Source: CAKUFA01 sp963646285 (GTDB lineage Bacteria > Bacillota > Clostridia > Christensenellales > Aristaeellaceae). From it: a DNA stretch of 64,000 nt. The position numbers were made by a program, and so were the translations under genes. How positions within the stretch are numbered: the stretch's first letter is position 1; each line of letters begins with the position of its first letter. The notes under the pieces were generated by a model. The model was given only the letters and a program-made list of their open reading frames with translations. It was not told where the DNA came from and ran no database searches. Where the stretch lies: NCBI GenBank assembly GCA_963646285.1, contig CAVIWF010000006.1:3296-67295 (forward strand), given 5' to 3'. Below are positions 1 to 8,059 of the stretch, piece by piece.

Positions 1-2
1 TG

Positions 3-107
3 ATCACTTCCAGCGGTGCAACGGCCTATCCCCTGCGCACCAAGCGTCAGCTGGCAGAGGATATTCTGGATACAGTCACCAAGCTCCGGGATGCCCAGTC
101 AACTTGA
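3..107 (+). CDS. C-terminal end of an unidentified protein (truncated by window edge)
   Basis: An open frame enters from the left edge and stops at TGA 105-107, giving the last 34 residues, which end in LRDAQST. The tail is charged and looks helical. It is followed within 20 bases by a strong hairpin, as expected for the true end of a plus-strand gene. The fragment is too short to assign a family and no function is proposed. Confidence 0.35.
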   Translation: MTSSGATAYPLRTKRQLAEDILDTVTKLRDAQST

Positions 108-125
108 TTGCTTCCACGCATACAC

Positions 126-168
126 AAAAGGCATGTTTTACGATGATGATTCGCAAAACATGCCTTTT
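126..168. terminator. bidirectional intrinsic terminator
   Basis: A perfect 14-bp stem (126-139 with 155-168) surrounds a 15-base loop. The arms carry A and T runs at their outer ends, so it can terminate on both strands. It lies between the converging end of the partial left gene and the P-type ATPase gene. Confidence 0.8.
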
Positions 169-183
169 GATTTTCTGTCAATT

Positions 184-2424
184 TCAGTTTCTCATTGCCC
201 GTGTTGCGTTCAAAATCGCCAGTACGCACACGCCTACATCGGCGAAGACAGCCAGCCACATATTCGCAATGCCCAATGCGCCCAGCAGAAGCACCACAGC
301 CTTCACCGCCAAGGCGAAGATGATGTTCTGATAAGCGATCCTGGTGGTCTTCCGAGCGATTCGCACGCCCACGGCCAGCTTCTGGGGATCATCATCCATC
401 AGCACCACGTCTGCTGCCTCAATGGCCGCATCAGAACCCAAGGCACCCATGGCAATGCCCAAGTCAGCCCGTGCCAGCACAGGCGCATCATTGATCCCAT
501 CACCAACGAAGGCCAAGGTGCCTTCCGCCGTTTCCAGCAGTTTTTCTACCCAGGAAACCTTATCCTGAGGCAGCAGTTCTGCATGGACTTCCGTCAGGGA
601 CAGGCGTGCAGCGATGTCCTCGCCCACTGCCTTCCGGTCACCAGTCAGCATCACCAGGCGGCGGGCACCCAGCTCTTTCAAGTCCTTGATAGCATCAGGT
701 GCCGTTTCCTTCACCACGTCGGAAATCACGATGTGCCCCATGTACACGCCATCCTGGGCTACGTGGACAATGGTTCCCTGCTTCTCGCAAGGCTTCCACT
801 GGATGTTCATCTGCGCCATCAGCTTATCATTGCCTGCGTACACGGTATGACCGTCCACCACAGCCTTGATGCCGTGGCCTGCCACTTCTTCCACCCGGCT
901 CACCCGGCTGGAGTCAAGGGCCCTGTTCCAGGCAGTTTTCAGGGACTTGGAAATGGGATGATCGGAATACACTTCTGCAAGTGCTGCCACCTCCAGCAAG
1001 GTATCCTCGCTGACCTTTTCAGGATGAATGGCAGTGACGGTGAAAACGCCCTTGGTCAGCGTACCGGTTTTGTCAAAGACTACCGTATCCAGCTTGGCCA
1101 GCAGTTCCATGTAGTTAGCGCCCTTCACCAGCACGCCCTGCTTGGAGGCACCGCCAATGCCGCTGAAGAAGGTCAGAGGCACAGAAATTACCAAAGCGCA
1201 GGGGCAGGAGATAACCAGGAAGGTAAGTGCACGGTGGAGCCACTGCACCCAGTTGCCGTCAATCAGGGAAGGAATAACCGCCAGCAGCAGGGCTGCACCG
1301 CACACCGCCGGGGTATACACACGAGCGAACCGGGTAATGAAACGCTCCGTCTTTGCCTTGTTTTCTCCGGAGGATTCCACCAGATCCAGAATGCGGCTGA
1401 CGGCAGATTCCCCATAGCTGTTGGTCACACGCACCGTCAGCAGGCCGGACAGATTGACGCAGCCGCTGATCACGCTGTCCCCCTCCCCCACATCCCGAGG
1501 CAGGGATTCGCCGGTCAGTGCCGTTGTGTTCAGGCTGCTGGTGCCAGAAATCACCACGCCATCCAGAGGCACACGCTCGCCGGGATGGATGCGAATCGTA
1601 TCGCCCACACCCACTTCCTCCGGGGAAACCTTCCTTTCCTTGCCATCTTTCACCAGAATGGCATACTCGGGGCGAATATCCATAAGGGCGGAAATCGACG
1701 TCCGGCTCTTGTCCACAGCTCGATCCTGAAACCATTCGCCAACCTGATAGAAGGCCATAACCGCAACGCCTTCGGCAAATTCACCGATGCACATTGCGCC
1801 GATGGAAGCCACTGCCATCAGGAAGTTTTCATCAAAAATCTGACCATGGGAGATATTCCGCAGTGCACGCAGCACCACATCATAACCGGCAACCAAATAG
1901 CCGATGATAAACAGCACAATGCTCAGCCACCCACTGGTGAAGGAGCCGCTGATAAGCAAAGCCACCGCCACTGCCGCACGAATGAGAATGACCTTGCCGT
2001 CTTCTTCCTCTTCATGCTCCTCCACATGCTCATGAACATGATGATGCTTGTGATCGTGACCGCAATGGCAATGGTCGTGATCATGGTCGTCGTCGTCATC
2101 ATCATCGTCATCATCGTGATGATGGTGATCGTGACCACAGCAGCAGCCATCCTCGTGATGGTCATGGTCGTGATGGTGATGCTCCCCTGCTTTGCTCTTG
2201 CTGCCGTCGGTGATAATCCGGCAATCCGGCTCCACCTTCTTGCCGCAGGCCACCACCTGAGACAGCACCTCGTTGTAAATCTCATCGGGTGCTTCCAGGG
2301 TTAACGTCTGGTGAAAGAAGTCCACACGTACCTTCGTCACGCCGGGAAGCTTTGCCATGGCATCTTCCATCTTCGCAGCGCAGTTGGCACAGTCCAAATC
2401 TTCCAAGGGCCAGGATTTCTTCAT
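184..2424 (-). CDS. heavy-metal translocating P1B-type ATPase (Zn/Cd/Pb exporter type)
   Basis: A 746-residue ATP-driven metal exporter of the inner membrane. The N terminus has a soft-metal-binding motif CANC (residues 12-15). A striking linker at about residues 81-140 is almost entirely His, Asp, Glu and Cys. The transmembrane core carries CPCALV, the CadA/ZntA-type ion-binding motif, followed by the phosphorylation motif DKTGTLT and the hinge motif GDGINDAP. The ATG at 2424 is chosen because TTTGGAGG lies nine bases upstream; an earlier in-frame start (2460) would lie inside the operator. The consensus promoter with an ArsR-type palindrome upstream suggests metal-responsive derepression. 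CPC plus a His-rich linker favours Zn(II)/Cd(II)/Pb(II) over Cu(I), but the exact ion is inferred. Confidence 0.95.
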   Translation of the reverse strand: MKKSWPLEDLDCANCAAKMEDAMAKLPGVTKVRVDFFHQTLTLEAPDEIYNEVLSQVVACGKKVEPDCRIITDGSKSKAGEHHHHDHDHHEDGCCCGHDHHHHDDDDDDDDDDHDHDHCHCGHDHKHHHVHEHVEEHEEEEDGKVILIRAAVAVALLISGSFTSGWLSIVLFIIGYLVAGYDVVLRALRNISHGQIFDENFLMAVASIGAMCIGEFAEGVAVMAFYQVGEWFQDRAVDKSRTSISALMDIRPEYAILVKDGKERKVSPEEVGVGDTIRIHPGERVPLDGVVISGTSSLNTTALTGESLPRDVGEGDSVISGCVNLSGLLTVRVTNSYGESAVSRILDLVESSGENKAKTERFITRFARVYTPAVCGAALLLAVIPSLIDGNWVQWLHRALTFLVISCPCALVISVPLTFFSGIGGASKQGVLVKGANYMELLAKLDTVVFDKTGTLTKGVFTVTAIHPEKVSEDTLLEVAALAEVYSDHPISKSLKTAWNRALDSSRVSRVEEVAGHGIKAVVDGHTVYAGNDKLMAQMNIQWKPCEKQGTIVHVAQDGVYMGHIVISDVVKETAPDAIKDLKELGARRLVMLTGDRKAVGEDIAARLSLTEVHAELLPQDKVSWVEKLLETAEGTLAFVGDGINDAPVLARADLGIAMGALGSDAAIEAADVVLMDDDPQKLAVGVRIARKTTRIAYQNIIFALAVKAVVLLLGALGIANMWLAVFADVGVCVLAILNATRAMRN

Positions 2425-2440
2425 GAGATCCAACCTCCAA

Positions 2441-2493
2441 ACATTTGAGCATTTGTTCATATGTTATTATACACCTTTTCATGGGCCTGTCAA
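2441..2493 (-). promoter_or_regulatory. P-type ATPase promoter with ArsR/SmtB-like operator
   Basis: On the minus strand there is a perfect -35 TTGACA (2488-2493), a 16-base spacer and a perfect -10 TATAAT (2466-2471). Immediately downstream, at the expected transcription start, lies a 24-base imperfect palindrome (2441-2464) with TGAAC and TCAAAT half-sites. This resembles 12-2-12 operators of the ArsR/SmtB/CzrA metal sensors. No arsR gene is in the window, so the regulator must lie elsewhere. Confidence 0.7.
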
Positions 2494-2526
2494 TCACCTT
2501 CTGCAGTTTTCTCAATCTTTTTGCAG

Positions 2527-2558
2527 AAAAAAACCCGAACAGGAATTATCCTGTCCGG
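2527..2558 (-). terminator. intrinsic terminator of the DUF6591-like gene
   Basis: A 10-bp stem (2535-2544 with 2549-2558, one G-U) is followed on the minus strand by seven U residues. It lies 20 bases past the stop of the gene ending at 2579. Confidence 0.8.
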
Positions 2559-2578
2559 TGCAATGGGGTCATGAACTT

Positions 2579-3013
2579 TTACTGCGCTGCAACGGTCATG
2601 AGCTTCACTGTAATGTTGCTCATGACGTAGGTGTAGTAAGCAAGGTCGCCGTTGCTCATTTCACCTTCCTCTTCCTCCAGGTTGCTCAGGGCAGTCATGG
2701 TTTCCGCATACTGGGTCATGAAGGAAGCGTACTTCATCATGTCCGTCGGGTTTTGCATGAAGGCAATGTACTCGTCAAAGAAGGCTTCGTACTCGTCCAG
2801 CACCTGCTTGAACTTGACGTGCACCTCCACCTTGGTGCCGTTGATGTCTGCCATCACCGTATCCCCGGTGAAGTATTCCCCGTCTGTTTCTGTCGTTTCC
2901 GACTGACCGCCGCCAAAGATACCGCCGAGGAAATCTCCCAGTCCATCTGCTGAAGCCGGGACAGTCATAGCCAACATCATCAGCGCACATACCAACGCAA
3001 GCACTTTCTTCAT
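2579..3013 (-). CDS. small exported protein, DUF6591-like
   Basis: A 144-residue protein with a clear signal peptide (hydrophobic core at about residues 4-19, cleavage probably after VPASA). A Gly-rich stretch follows (GDFLGGIFGGG), then a helical acidic domain. The pattern of FKQVLDEYEAFFDEY, NPTDMMKYASFMTQYAETM and DLAYYTYV resembles the DUF6591 family of Bacillota. That match is from memory of the family pattern and is moderate in strength. Family members are usually lipoproteins, yet no cysteine follows the signal here. It is two bases from the upstream membrane gene, so the two are probably co-transcribed. Function unknown. Confidence 0.7.
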   Translation of the reverse strand: MKKVLALVCALMMLAMTVPASADGLGDFLGGIFGGGQSETTETDGEYFTGDTVMADINGTKVEVHVKFKQVLDEYEAFFDEYIAFMQNPTDMMKYASFMTQYAETMTALSNLEEEEGEMSNGDLAYYTYVMSNITVKLMTVAAQ

Positions 3014-3014
3014 T

Positions 3015-3668
3015 TCAAGCTACCTCCTTGATTTCTTTCTTGACCCCCAGCAGGTCAAAGAACATACCGAACCCGTAAATCACCTCTGCCGCTACCGGCA
3101 AGGTTGTCAGCACGCCACGAATTTCCCTGAAAGAAGCCGTGGTGTACCCTGCCCCGTACGCCTTGATAATGGTGCTGATTTGGGTTGCACCGGAAGCGTT
3201 GGCAAGCATGGCCAGCAGGGAAGCAATGGCTGCAATGATCGCCAGCGGACGATTGCTCAGCAGAATCGCAAGCATGGCCAGCACCGGCGCTACAAAGTCT
3301 GCCAGCAGGGTGGTCAGGTTATCGCCCCCTGGTGCCCCTTGGAAAACGAGCACTGCCGTATCCTTGTACACGTACACCAGCCAGGCCGCCACCAGCAAGG
3401 CACTGGTAACCATGCCAGCCATTTTCCCCCTGGCCTGGGCAGAAAACATTTCTACAAAAAATAAGGGCATGGCAGCCGAGCCCAGCAGCATGACTTCCGC
3501 CATGAGCAGCTGATTGGACATGTTGAGGGTTTCCCACACATCGGTAGTGGATGTGGCAATGGTGCCAAGCCCTACAAAAATGCACGCCACGAATCCCAGC
3601 CACGCCAGAAAGGATACCACCAGCAGAATGTTCCCGATCTTGGTCAGTTTGCCCAGCTTCTTTTTCAC
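3015..3668 (-). CDS. polytopic membrane protein of unknown function
   Basis: A 217-residue protein with about five to six hydrophobic segments, beginning near GNILLVVSFLAWLGFVACIF. It has no motif that I recognise. The GTG start at 3668 is preceded by GGGAGG at good spacing. It is the first gene of a two-gene unit with the small exported protein that begins two bases after its stop, which suggests a joint envelope role. It is divergent from the amino-acid ABC importer. Confidence 0.7.
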   Translation of the reverse strand: MKKKLGKLTKIGNILLVVSFLAWLGFVACIFVGLGTIATSTTDVWETLNMSNQLLMAEVMLLGSAAMPLFFVEMFSAQARGKMAGMVTSALLVAAWLVYVYKDTAVLVFQGAPGGDNLTTLLADFVAPVLAMLAILLSNRPLAIIAAIASLLAMLANASGATQISTIIKAYGAGYTTASFREIRGVLTTLPVAAEVIYGFGMFFDLLGVKKEIKEVA

Positions 3669-3792
3669 AGGTAAACGCCTCCCAGTTTTCCATCGGCTGG
3701 ATGAACAGCCTTTGGAGATTCCCTTTATGCTCCTATAATAAGATCATTCATTCTCCTTTTTGTCTATCTTCGTATTCTTTTTGTCGTTCCCC

Positions 3793-3821
3793 TTGACATT
3801 TTTGTCAAATGACTTCATACT
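3793..3821 (+). promoter_or_regulatory. promoter of the amino-acid ABC operon, with palindrome on the -35
   Basis: TTGACA (3793-3798), a 17-base spacer and CATACT (3816-3821) precede the permease start. The -35 forms the left arm of a perfect 6-4-6 palindrome, TTGACATTTTTGTCAA (3793-3808), a plausible repressor site. Confidence 0.55.
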
Positions 3822-3852
3822 CCTATCGTACCGATGCGAAAGAGGGTTTGCT

Positions 3853-4524
3853 ATGAGCGAAAAGGTGTTCAACCTGCTGGTGGATTCTTTCGGAAAGATT
3901 CTGCTGCCTGGGTTGACCATGACCATTCCATTAACGATTCTTTCCTTTACCTTTGCCATGGTGATTGCCATTGCCGTTGCCCTGGTGCAGTATGCCAAGG
4001 TGCCGGTTTTGACCCCTCTGGCAAGGTTTTATATCTGGATCATCCGCGGTACGCCTCTGCTGGTGCAGCTGTTTGTGGTGTTTTACGGCCTGCCGGATGT
4101 GGGCATCATTCTGGATCCCTTCCCGGCGGCAGTCATCGTGTTCTCGATCAACGAGGGTGCTTACTGTGCCGAGACCATGCGAGCCGCACTGGAAGCCGTG
4201 CCTGTAGGCCAGATTGAGGCAGGCTACTGTGTGGGCATGAGCTACATGCAGATCATGCGGCGAATCGTCCTGCCCCAGGCACTGCGGACTGCTTTCCCGC
4301 CCCTGTCCAACTCCCTGATTTCCATGGTGAAGGACACTTCCCTAGCCTCCAACATTACAGTGATGGAAATGTTCATGGCCACCCAGCGGATTGCCGCCAG
4401 AACCTATGAAATGCTGCCCCTGTACTGTGAGGTCGGGCTGATTTATCTCCTGTTTTCCACCGTGCTGACACGGCTGCAGCGCATAGGAGAAAAGCGGCTG
4501 TCCGCCTATGGGCGAAAGGAGTGA
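3853..4524 (+). CDS. polar amino-acid ABC transporter permease (GlnP/HisM family)
   Basis: A 223-residue inner-membrane permease with the N-terminal pattern of the HisMQ family (LPGLTMTIPLTI) and later the conserved cytoplasmic EAA loop region, around EAGYCVGMSYMQIMRRIVLPQ, which contacts the ATPase. The ATG at 3853 is chosen because GAAAGAGGG lies just upstream; upstream in-frame starts have no ribosome site and would overlap the promoter. It is the first gene of a permease, ATPase and binding-protein operon. The stop is four bases before the ATPase start. Substrate specificity cannot be read from sequence; a polar amino acid is the family norm. Confidence 0.92.
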   Translation: MSEKVFNLLVDSFGKILLPGLTMTIPLTILSFTFAMVIAIAVALVQYAKVPVLTPLARFYIWIIRGTPLLVQLFVVFYGLPDVGIILDPFPAAVIVFSINEGAYCAETMRAALEAVPVGQIEAGYCVGMSYMQIMRRIVLPQALRTAFPPLSNSLISMVKDTSLASNITVMEMFMATQRIAARTYEMLPLYCEVGLIYLLFSTVLTRLQRIGEKRLSAYGRKE

Positions 4525-4528
4525 GTCC

Positions 4529-5290
4529 ATGCTGGAGGTACGGAACATTCGCAAATCCTTCGGGGATTTGCCGGTGCTCAAGGATGTAAGCCTCAAGGTA
4601 GACAAGGGGGACGTCATTGCCATTCTGGGCCCCAGCGGTTCAGGAAAGACAACCCTCCTGCGCTGCCTGAACTTTCTGGAACAGGCGGACGGCGGGGAAA
4701 TGGTCTTCGATGGAGAAACCTTCTCCTTCGGAAAGGTCAGCAAGAAGGACATTCATCGGCTGCGGAAGAAGACCGCCTTCGTGTTCCAGAACTACAACCT
4801 GTTTGCCAACAAAACAGCCCTGCAAAACGTAACGGAAGGGCTGATCGTTGCCCGGAAAATGCCCCGGGATAAGGCTGAAAAGCTGGGTATGGACATGCTG
4901 GACAAGGTTGGCCTGGCAGACTGGAGCAAGCATTATCCCAATCAGCTGTCCGGCGGTCAGCAGCAGCGTGTGGCCATTGCCCGTGCGCTGGCTACCCAGC
5001 CGGAAATCATCTACTTTGACGAACCCACCTCTGCCCTGGATCCGGAATTAACAGGCGAGGTGCTTTCGGTGATGCGTGACCTTGCACAGGAAGGCATGAC
5101 CATGCTGGTGGTAACCCACGAGATGGGCTTCGCCCGGAACGTATCCCAACGGGTGGTGTTCATGGAAAACGGGGTGGTGGTGGAAACAGCCCCCGCCCAC
5201 GATTTCTTCGATCACCCCCAGCAGGAGCGTACCCGTGCCTTCCTACGTATGCTGGATCACCAAGAAATCAAGGAGGAAACAAACCAATGA
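4529..5290 (+). CDS. polar amino-acid ABC transporter ATP-binding protein (GlnQ type)
   Basis: A 253-residue ATPase. Walker A is GPSGSGKT at residues 34-41, the signature is LSGGQQQR, Walker B with the catalytic Glu is IIYFDEP, and the H-loop is VVTHEM. The order and the SALDPE sequence after Walker B are typical of the GlnQ/HisP group. The start at 4529 has AAAGGAG seven bases upstream (4515-4521), better than an upstream in-frame ATG at 4508 that lies inside the permease gene. It overlaps the binding-protein gene by four bases (ATGA), implying translational coupling. Confidence 0.95.
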   Translation: MLEVRNIRKSFGDLPVLKDVSLKVDKGDVIAILGPSGSGKTTLLRCLNFLEQADGGEMVFDGETFSFGKVSKKDIHRLRKKTAFVFQNYNLFANKTALQNVTEGLIVARKMPRDKAEKLGMDMLDKVGLADWSKHYPNQLSGGQQQRVAIARALATQPEIIYFDEPTSALDPELTGEVLSVMRDLAQEGMTMLVVTHEMGFARNVSQRVVFMENGVVVETAPAHDFFDHPQQERTRAFLRMLDHQEIKEETNQ

Positions 5291-6072
5291 AGAAACTGCT
5301 TTGCCTGACCATGGCACTGTTCCTCGCACTGGCTGCACTGCCTGCCTTTGCCGAGGAGGGAGACCTGCTGAGCCGCATTCAGCAGAAGGGGGAAATCGTT
5401 ATCGCCACCGAAGGCGCATGGGCTCCCTGGACCTATCACGACGAAAATGATACCTTGGTAGGCTTTGACGTAGAAGTGGCGCAGGCCATTGCCGCCAAGC
5501 TGGGCGTTACGGCTACCTTTGTGGAAACCGAATGGGACGGCATCTTCGCCGGATTGGACGCACAGCGTTATGACATTGCCGCCAACGGTGTGGAAATCAC
5601 CGATGAGCGGAGCGAAAAGTACGACTTTTCCACTCCCTATGGATACATCCGCACAGCGTTGGTGGTGCGTGGGGACAACGACACCATCACTTCCTTTGAA
5701 GACCTGAACGGCAAGAAAACCGCCAACTCCATTGCCAGCACCTACATGATTCTGGCTGAGAGCTACGGTGCCACCGCCGTAGGCGTGGATACCCTGGATC
5801 AGACCATTCAAATGGTGCTGTCCGGCCGGGCGGATGCGACCCTGAATGCCGAAGTATCCGTATACGACTACCTGAGCGTCCATCCTGATGCCAACATCAA
5901 AATCGTTGCCCTGACCGAGGAAGCATCTCAGGTTGCGCTGCCTGTGCGCAAGGGTGAGGATTCCGCTACCCTGCTGGCAGCCATTAACCAGGCCATTGAA
6001 GAGCTGGCCAATGAAGGGGAACTGACCCGCATTTCCGAAAAGTATTTCGGCAAGGACATTACGCAGAAGTAA
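5287..6072 (+). CDS. amino-acid ABC transporter substrate-binding protein
   Basis: A 261-residue family 3 (SBP_bac_3) extracytoplasmic receptor. The signal peptide ends near LPAFA and no lipobox cysteine follows. The mature part starts with the classic IQQKGEIVIATEGAWAPW and GFDVEVAQAIAAKLG motifs and later EITDERSEKYDFSTPY, all diagnostic of polar amino-acid receptors. It is the last gene of the operon and is followed by a strong terminator. The missing lipid anchor is notable for a Gram-positive-type genome. Confidence 0.93.
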   Translation: MKKLLCLTMALFLALAALPAFAEEGDLLSRIQQKGEIVIATEGAWAPWTYHDENDTLVGFDVEVAQAIAAKLGVTATFVETEWDGIFAGLDAQRYDIAANGVEITDERSEKYDFSTPYGYIRTALVVRGDNDTITSFEDLNGKKTANSIASTYMILAESYGATAVGVDTLDQTIQMVLSGRADATLNAEVSVYDYLSVHPDANIKIVALTEEASQVALPVRKGEDSATLLAAINQAIEELANEGELTRISEKYFGKDITQK

Positions 6073-6094
6073 TTAAGGCATTAAGCGCTGTCTA

Positions 6095-6125
6095 GACAGC
6101 CTCCGCAGGAGGCTGTCCTTTTTGC
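6095..6125 (+). terminator. terminator of the amino-acid ABC operon
   Basis: A perfect 10-bp G+C-rich stem (6095-6104 with 6108-6117) with a three-base loop is followed by a T-rich tract. Confidence 0.85.
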
Positions 6126-6209
6126 ATATTTTGGAACAGCACCCTACGCTTACATTTCATTGGTTTTGTGCATGGCACATCATTTACAAAGCAAAGGAGT
6201 GTTGGTTCC

Positions 6210-6863
6210 ATGAAAGATTCTCTGACTAAGGCTTGGGCAGCGGTAAAGTCTGTGTTCCGCAAGCTTTTTACACTTGTCCGTGGCTATCAAAAAACGACCG
6301 CCTACGTGGTTGTGGCTGCCGTGCTGGTTGTGATCGGTCTTCAGGTCTACGGTACGTTTTTCCAGCATCAGGGCATTTCCTCCAAGGTCATTGAACAGCG
6401 GATGCAGGACATTGGTGAATTGGCCACTCAGGAAGCCTATGTAACCATCGTCAACAAAGATGCATCGAAGGCGCAGCTGTTCGGCATTGAAGTTCCGCTG
6501 ACGGACTCCAAGTATATTTTCAGCTATGATGTGACCATCAAGGCAGGGCTGAATTTCGCTGACGTTTCCATGACCGTGGATGAAAGCCACAAAATCGTTA
6601 CGGTATCCCTTCCCCAAGCGGCCATTCTGGAAACATCCCTTGATCTGGATTCTCTGGAAGTGTACGATGAATCCAACAACATCTTTAACCCGCTGACCGT
6701 CTCCCGCATGAACGCCAACCAGCAGCTGATGACCGAGCAGGGCAAAGAAAGGGCTCTGTCCATGGGCATTCTGGAAGCAGCCCAAAGCAATGCCGAAGTG
6801 CTGATGACCAGCCTGCTCACCTCCGCTTACCCTTCTCCGGAATGGATCATTCGTTTCAACTAA
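6210..6863 (+). CDS. DUF4230 family membrane-anchored protein
   Basis: A 217-residue protein with a short cytoplasmic N terminus and one transmembrane helix (about residues 28-46). The extracytoplasmic domain has the DUF4230 pattern: an early IGELAT and Tyr-rich strand, KYIFSYDVTIKAGLNF, a VTVSLPQAAIL strand, then a C-terminal helix with EQGKERALSMGILEAAQSNAE. The ATG at 6210 has AAAGGAG upstream; an upstream in-frame ATG at 6168 lacks one. A tiny membrane protein follows 15 bases after the stop with its own strong ribosome site. The role of DUF4230 proteins is unknown. Confidence 0.8.
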   Translation: MKDSLTKAWAAVKSVFRKLFTLVRGYQKTTAYVVVAAVLVVIGLQVYGTFFQHQGISSKVIEQRMQDIGELATQEAYVTIVNKDASKAQLFGIEVPLTDSKYIFSYDVTIKAGLNFADVSMTVDESHKIVTVSLPQAAILETSLDLDSLEVYDESNNIFNPLTVSRMNANQQLMTEQGKERALSMGILEAAQSNAEVLMTSLLTSAYPSPEWIIRFN

Positions 6864-6878
6864 AGGAGGCTGGTCTTC

Positions 6879-7058
6879 ATGCCTGTTAAGAAAACAGCAG
6901 CAAAGCGAAAAACGCCATCGAAAAGAAGAAACAAAGGAAGAAGCAAACGAAGGAAGATTGCTCCTTGGCGGAAAGTGCTTCGCATACTGCTAATCAGCAT
7001 CGTCTCTTTCATTGTGCTCATTTACCTGTTGGTTTTCCTGAAAGCCCGCTTCTTGTAA
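6879..7058 (+). CDS. 59-residue basic single-pass membrane microprotein
   Basis: The frame runs from ATG 6879 to TAA 7056-7058 behind a near-perfect ribosome site (AAAGGAGG, 6863-6869). The first 33 residues are extremely basic (Lys/Arg rich, with KRRNKGRSKRRK). They are followed by one hydrophobic helix, ILLISIVSFIVLIYLLVFL, and a short KARFL tail. This is a positive-inside topology with a nucleic-acid- or phospholipid-like basic arm. It is coupled to the DUF4230 gene and ends just before a strong terminator. Function unknown. Confidence 0.65.
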   Translation: MPVKKTAAKRKTPSKRRNKGRSKRRKIAPWRKVLRILLISIVSFIVLIYLLVFLKARFL

Positions 7059-7082
7059 TGTCCCTTCCATCCAAAATCGATA

Positions 7083-7128
7083 AACTGCCCCGGGATTCCA
7101 ACCAGATTGGCGGAATCCCGGGGCAGTT
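7083..7128. terminator. strong bidirectional terminator
   Basis: A perfect 17-bp inverted repeat (7083-7099 with 7112-7128) centred on a 12-base loop separates the DUF4230 unit from the converging end of the pyrimidine operon. Confidence 0.85.
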
Positions 7129-7163
7129 CTTTATACGAGGAGACGGACGAAGGATTCAGATTT

Positions 7164-7643
7164 TTACTCTTCCCAATACACCATGGTAAAAGTTTCCACC
7201 ACCATGGGCATGTCCACGGAAAAAGGCTGTCCGTGCACGGCACACCAGTGCTTGATGGTCTCCCGGGTACGGTTTCGCCATGCGTTCATGCTTTCCGCAC
7301 GGCCTTCCGCCAGGGCGAAATCCTCCCGCATGTCCCGGAAAGTGGTCAGGAACGCTCCGCCTGTGCGGATCACACAGCGCTCCTGACCCTGGCTGTCCAT
7401 GAGCACATGGTATTCCTCTGCATGGGGGAACTCCTTGCCTTCCGGCCAGTCCGTCAAAAGGGTAATGATGGCCGTCCGCCGCTTGGTCAAAATCTCATCC
7501 AGCAGGCGATCGTTTTCCTCCGGGGAGTCAGACAGCAAGCCTACGCTTGTGCAGGTGAGCACTTCATCCCTCCTGCGGCCTCTCCTTCGGCTGGGTGTAG
7601 ACGTGTAGTAAGTGACAAAACGATCCCAGAAGGTTTCGTTCAT
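7164..7643 (-). CDS. ASCH-domain protein at the end of the pyr operon
   Basis: A 159-residue protein. Features match the ASCH superfamily (a beta-barrel related to the PUA RNA-binding fold): the N-terminal DRFVTYYTS, then TKRRTAIITLL, a strand with RCVIRT, and late DFALAEGRAESMNAWR, the conserved segment in which Glu and acidic residues recur in ASCH proteins, then a final TMVYWEE. The ATG at 7643 overlaps the pyrI stop by four bases. Its place as last gene of a pyrimidine operon suggests a nucleotide or modified-nucleoside connection, which is inference; some ASCH proteins are N4-acetylcytidine amidohydrolases. Confidence 0.75.
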   Translation of the reverse strand: MNETFWDRFVTYYTSTPSRRRGRRRDEVLTCTSVGLLSDSPEENDRLLDEILTKRRTAIITLLTDWPEGKEFPHAEEYHVLMDSQGQERCVIRTGGAFLTTFRDMREDFALAEGRAESMNAWRNRTRETIKHWCAVHGQPFSVDMPMVVETFTMVYWEE

Positions 7644-8059
7644 CGCCGGCACTCCGCATCGCAGTACATGCAGCGATACACGCCCCGCTTGGCATCCGTC
7701 AGGCGGAATACCTGATCCAAGGCAGGTTCGGCAGTGGTGATGCACCGGGGATTGCGGCAGTGCACCACGTTCACCAGCTTTTCAGGCAGTGCCAGATGCT
7801 TCTTTTCCACCACCCGGCCATCTTCAATGATGTTCACCGTAATGCCGGGATCCAGATAGCCCAACACGTCCAGATCCACCTGAATGTCATCGTCAATTTT
7901 GATAATGTCCTTCTTGCCCATGGCATCGCTTTTCACGTTGCGGATCAGCGCCACAGAGCAATCCAGTGCATCCAGATGCAGGTCATGATAGATTTCCATG
8001 CTTCGGCCTGCCTGGATATGATCCAGCACAATGCCACGCTTAATGCCGTCAATGTTCAT
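7640..8059 (-). CDS. pyrI: aspartate carbamoyltransferase regulatory subunit
   Basis: A 139-residue allosteric subunit that binds nucleotide effectors and holds the ATCase catalytic trimers together. The N-terminal allosteric domain starts with IKRGIVLDHIQAGRS. The C-terminal zinc domain shows the four Cys ligands as CRNPRC and CMYC. Length is slightly shorter than the enteric protein (about 153). It overlaps both pyrB upstream and the ASCH gene downstream by four bases, so it is tightly coupled. A separate PyrI means the ATCase here is feedback-regulated, unlike that of many Bacillota. Confidence 0.96.
   Translation of the reverse strand: MNIDGIKRGIVLDHIQAGRSMEIYHDLHLDALDCSVALIRNVKSDAMGKKDIIKIDDDIQVDLDVLGYLDPGITVNIIEDGRVVEKKHLALPEKLVNVVHCRNPRCITTAEPALDQVFRLTDAKRGVYRCMYCDAECRR

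Noticed and set aside
2020..2190. Microsatellite of GAT/CAT triplets
   Set aside because: It is the coding sequence of the His/Asp-rich linker in the P-type ATPase and stays in frame.
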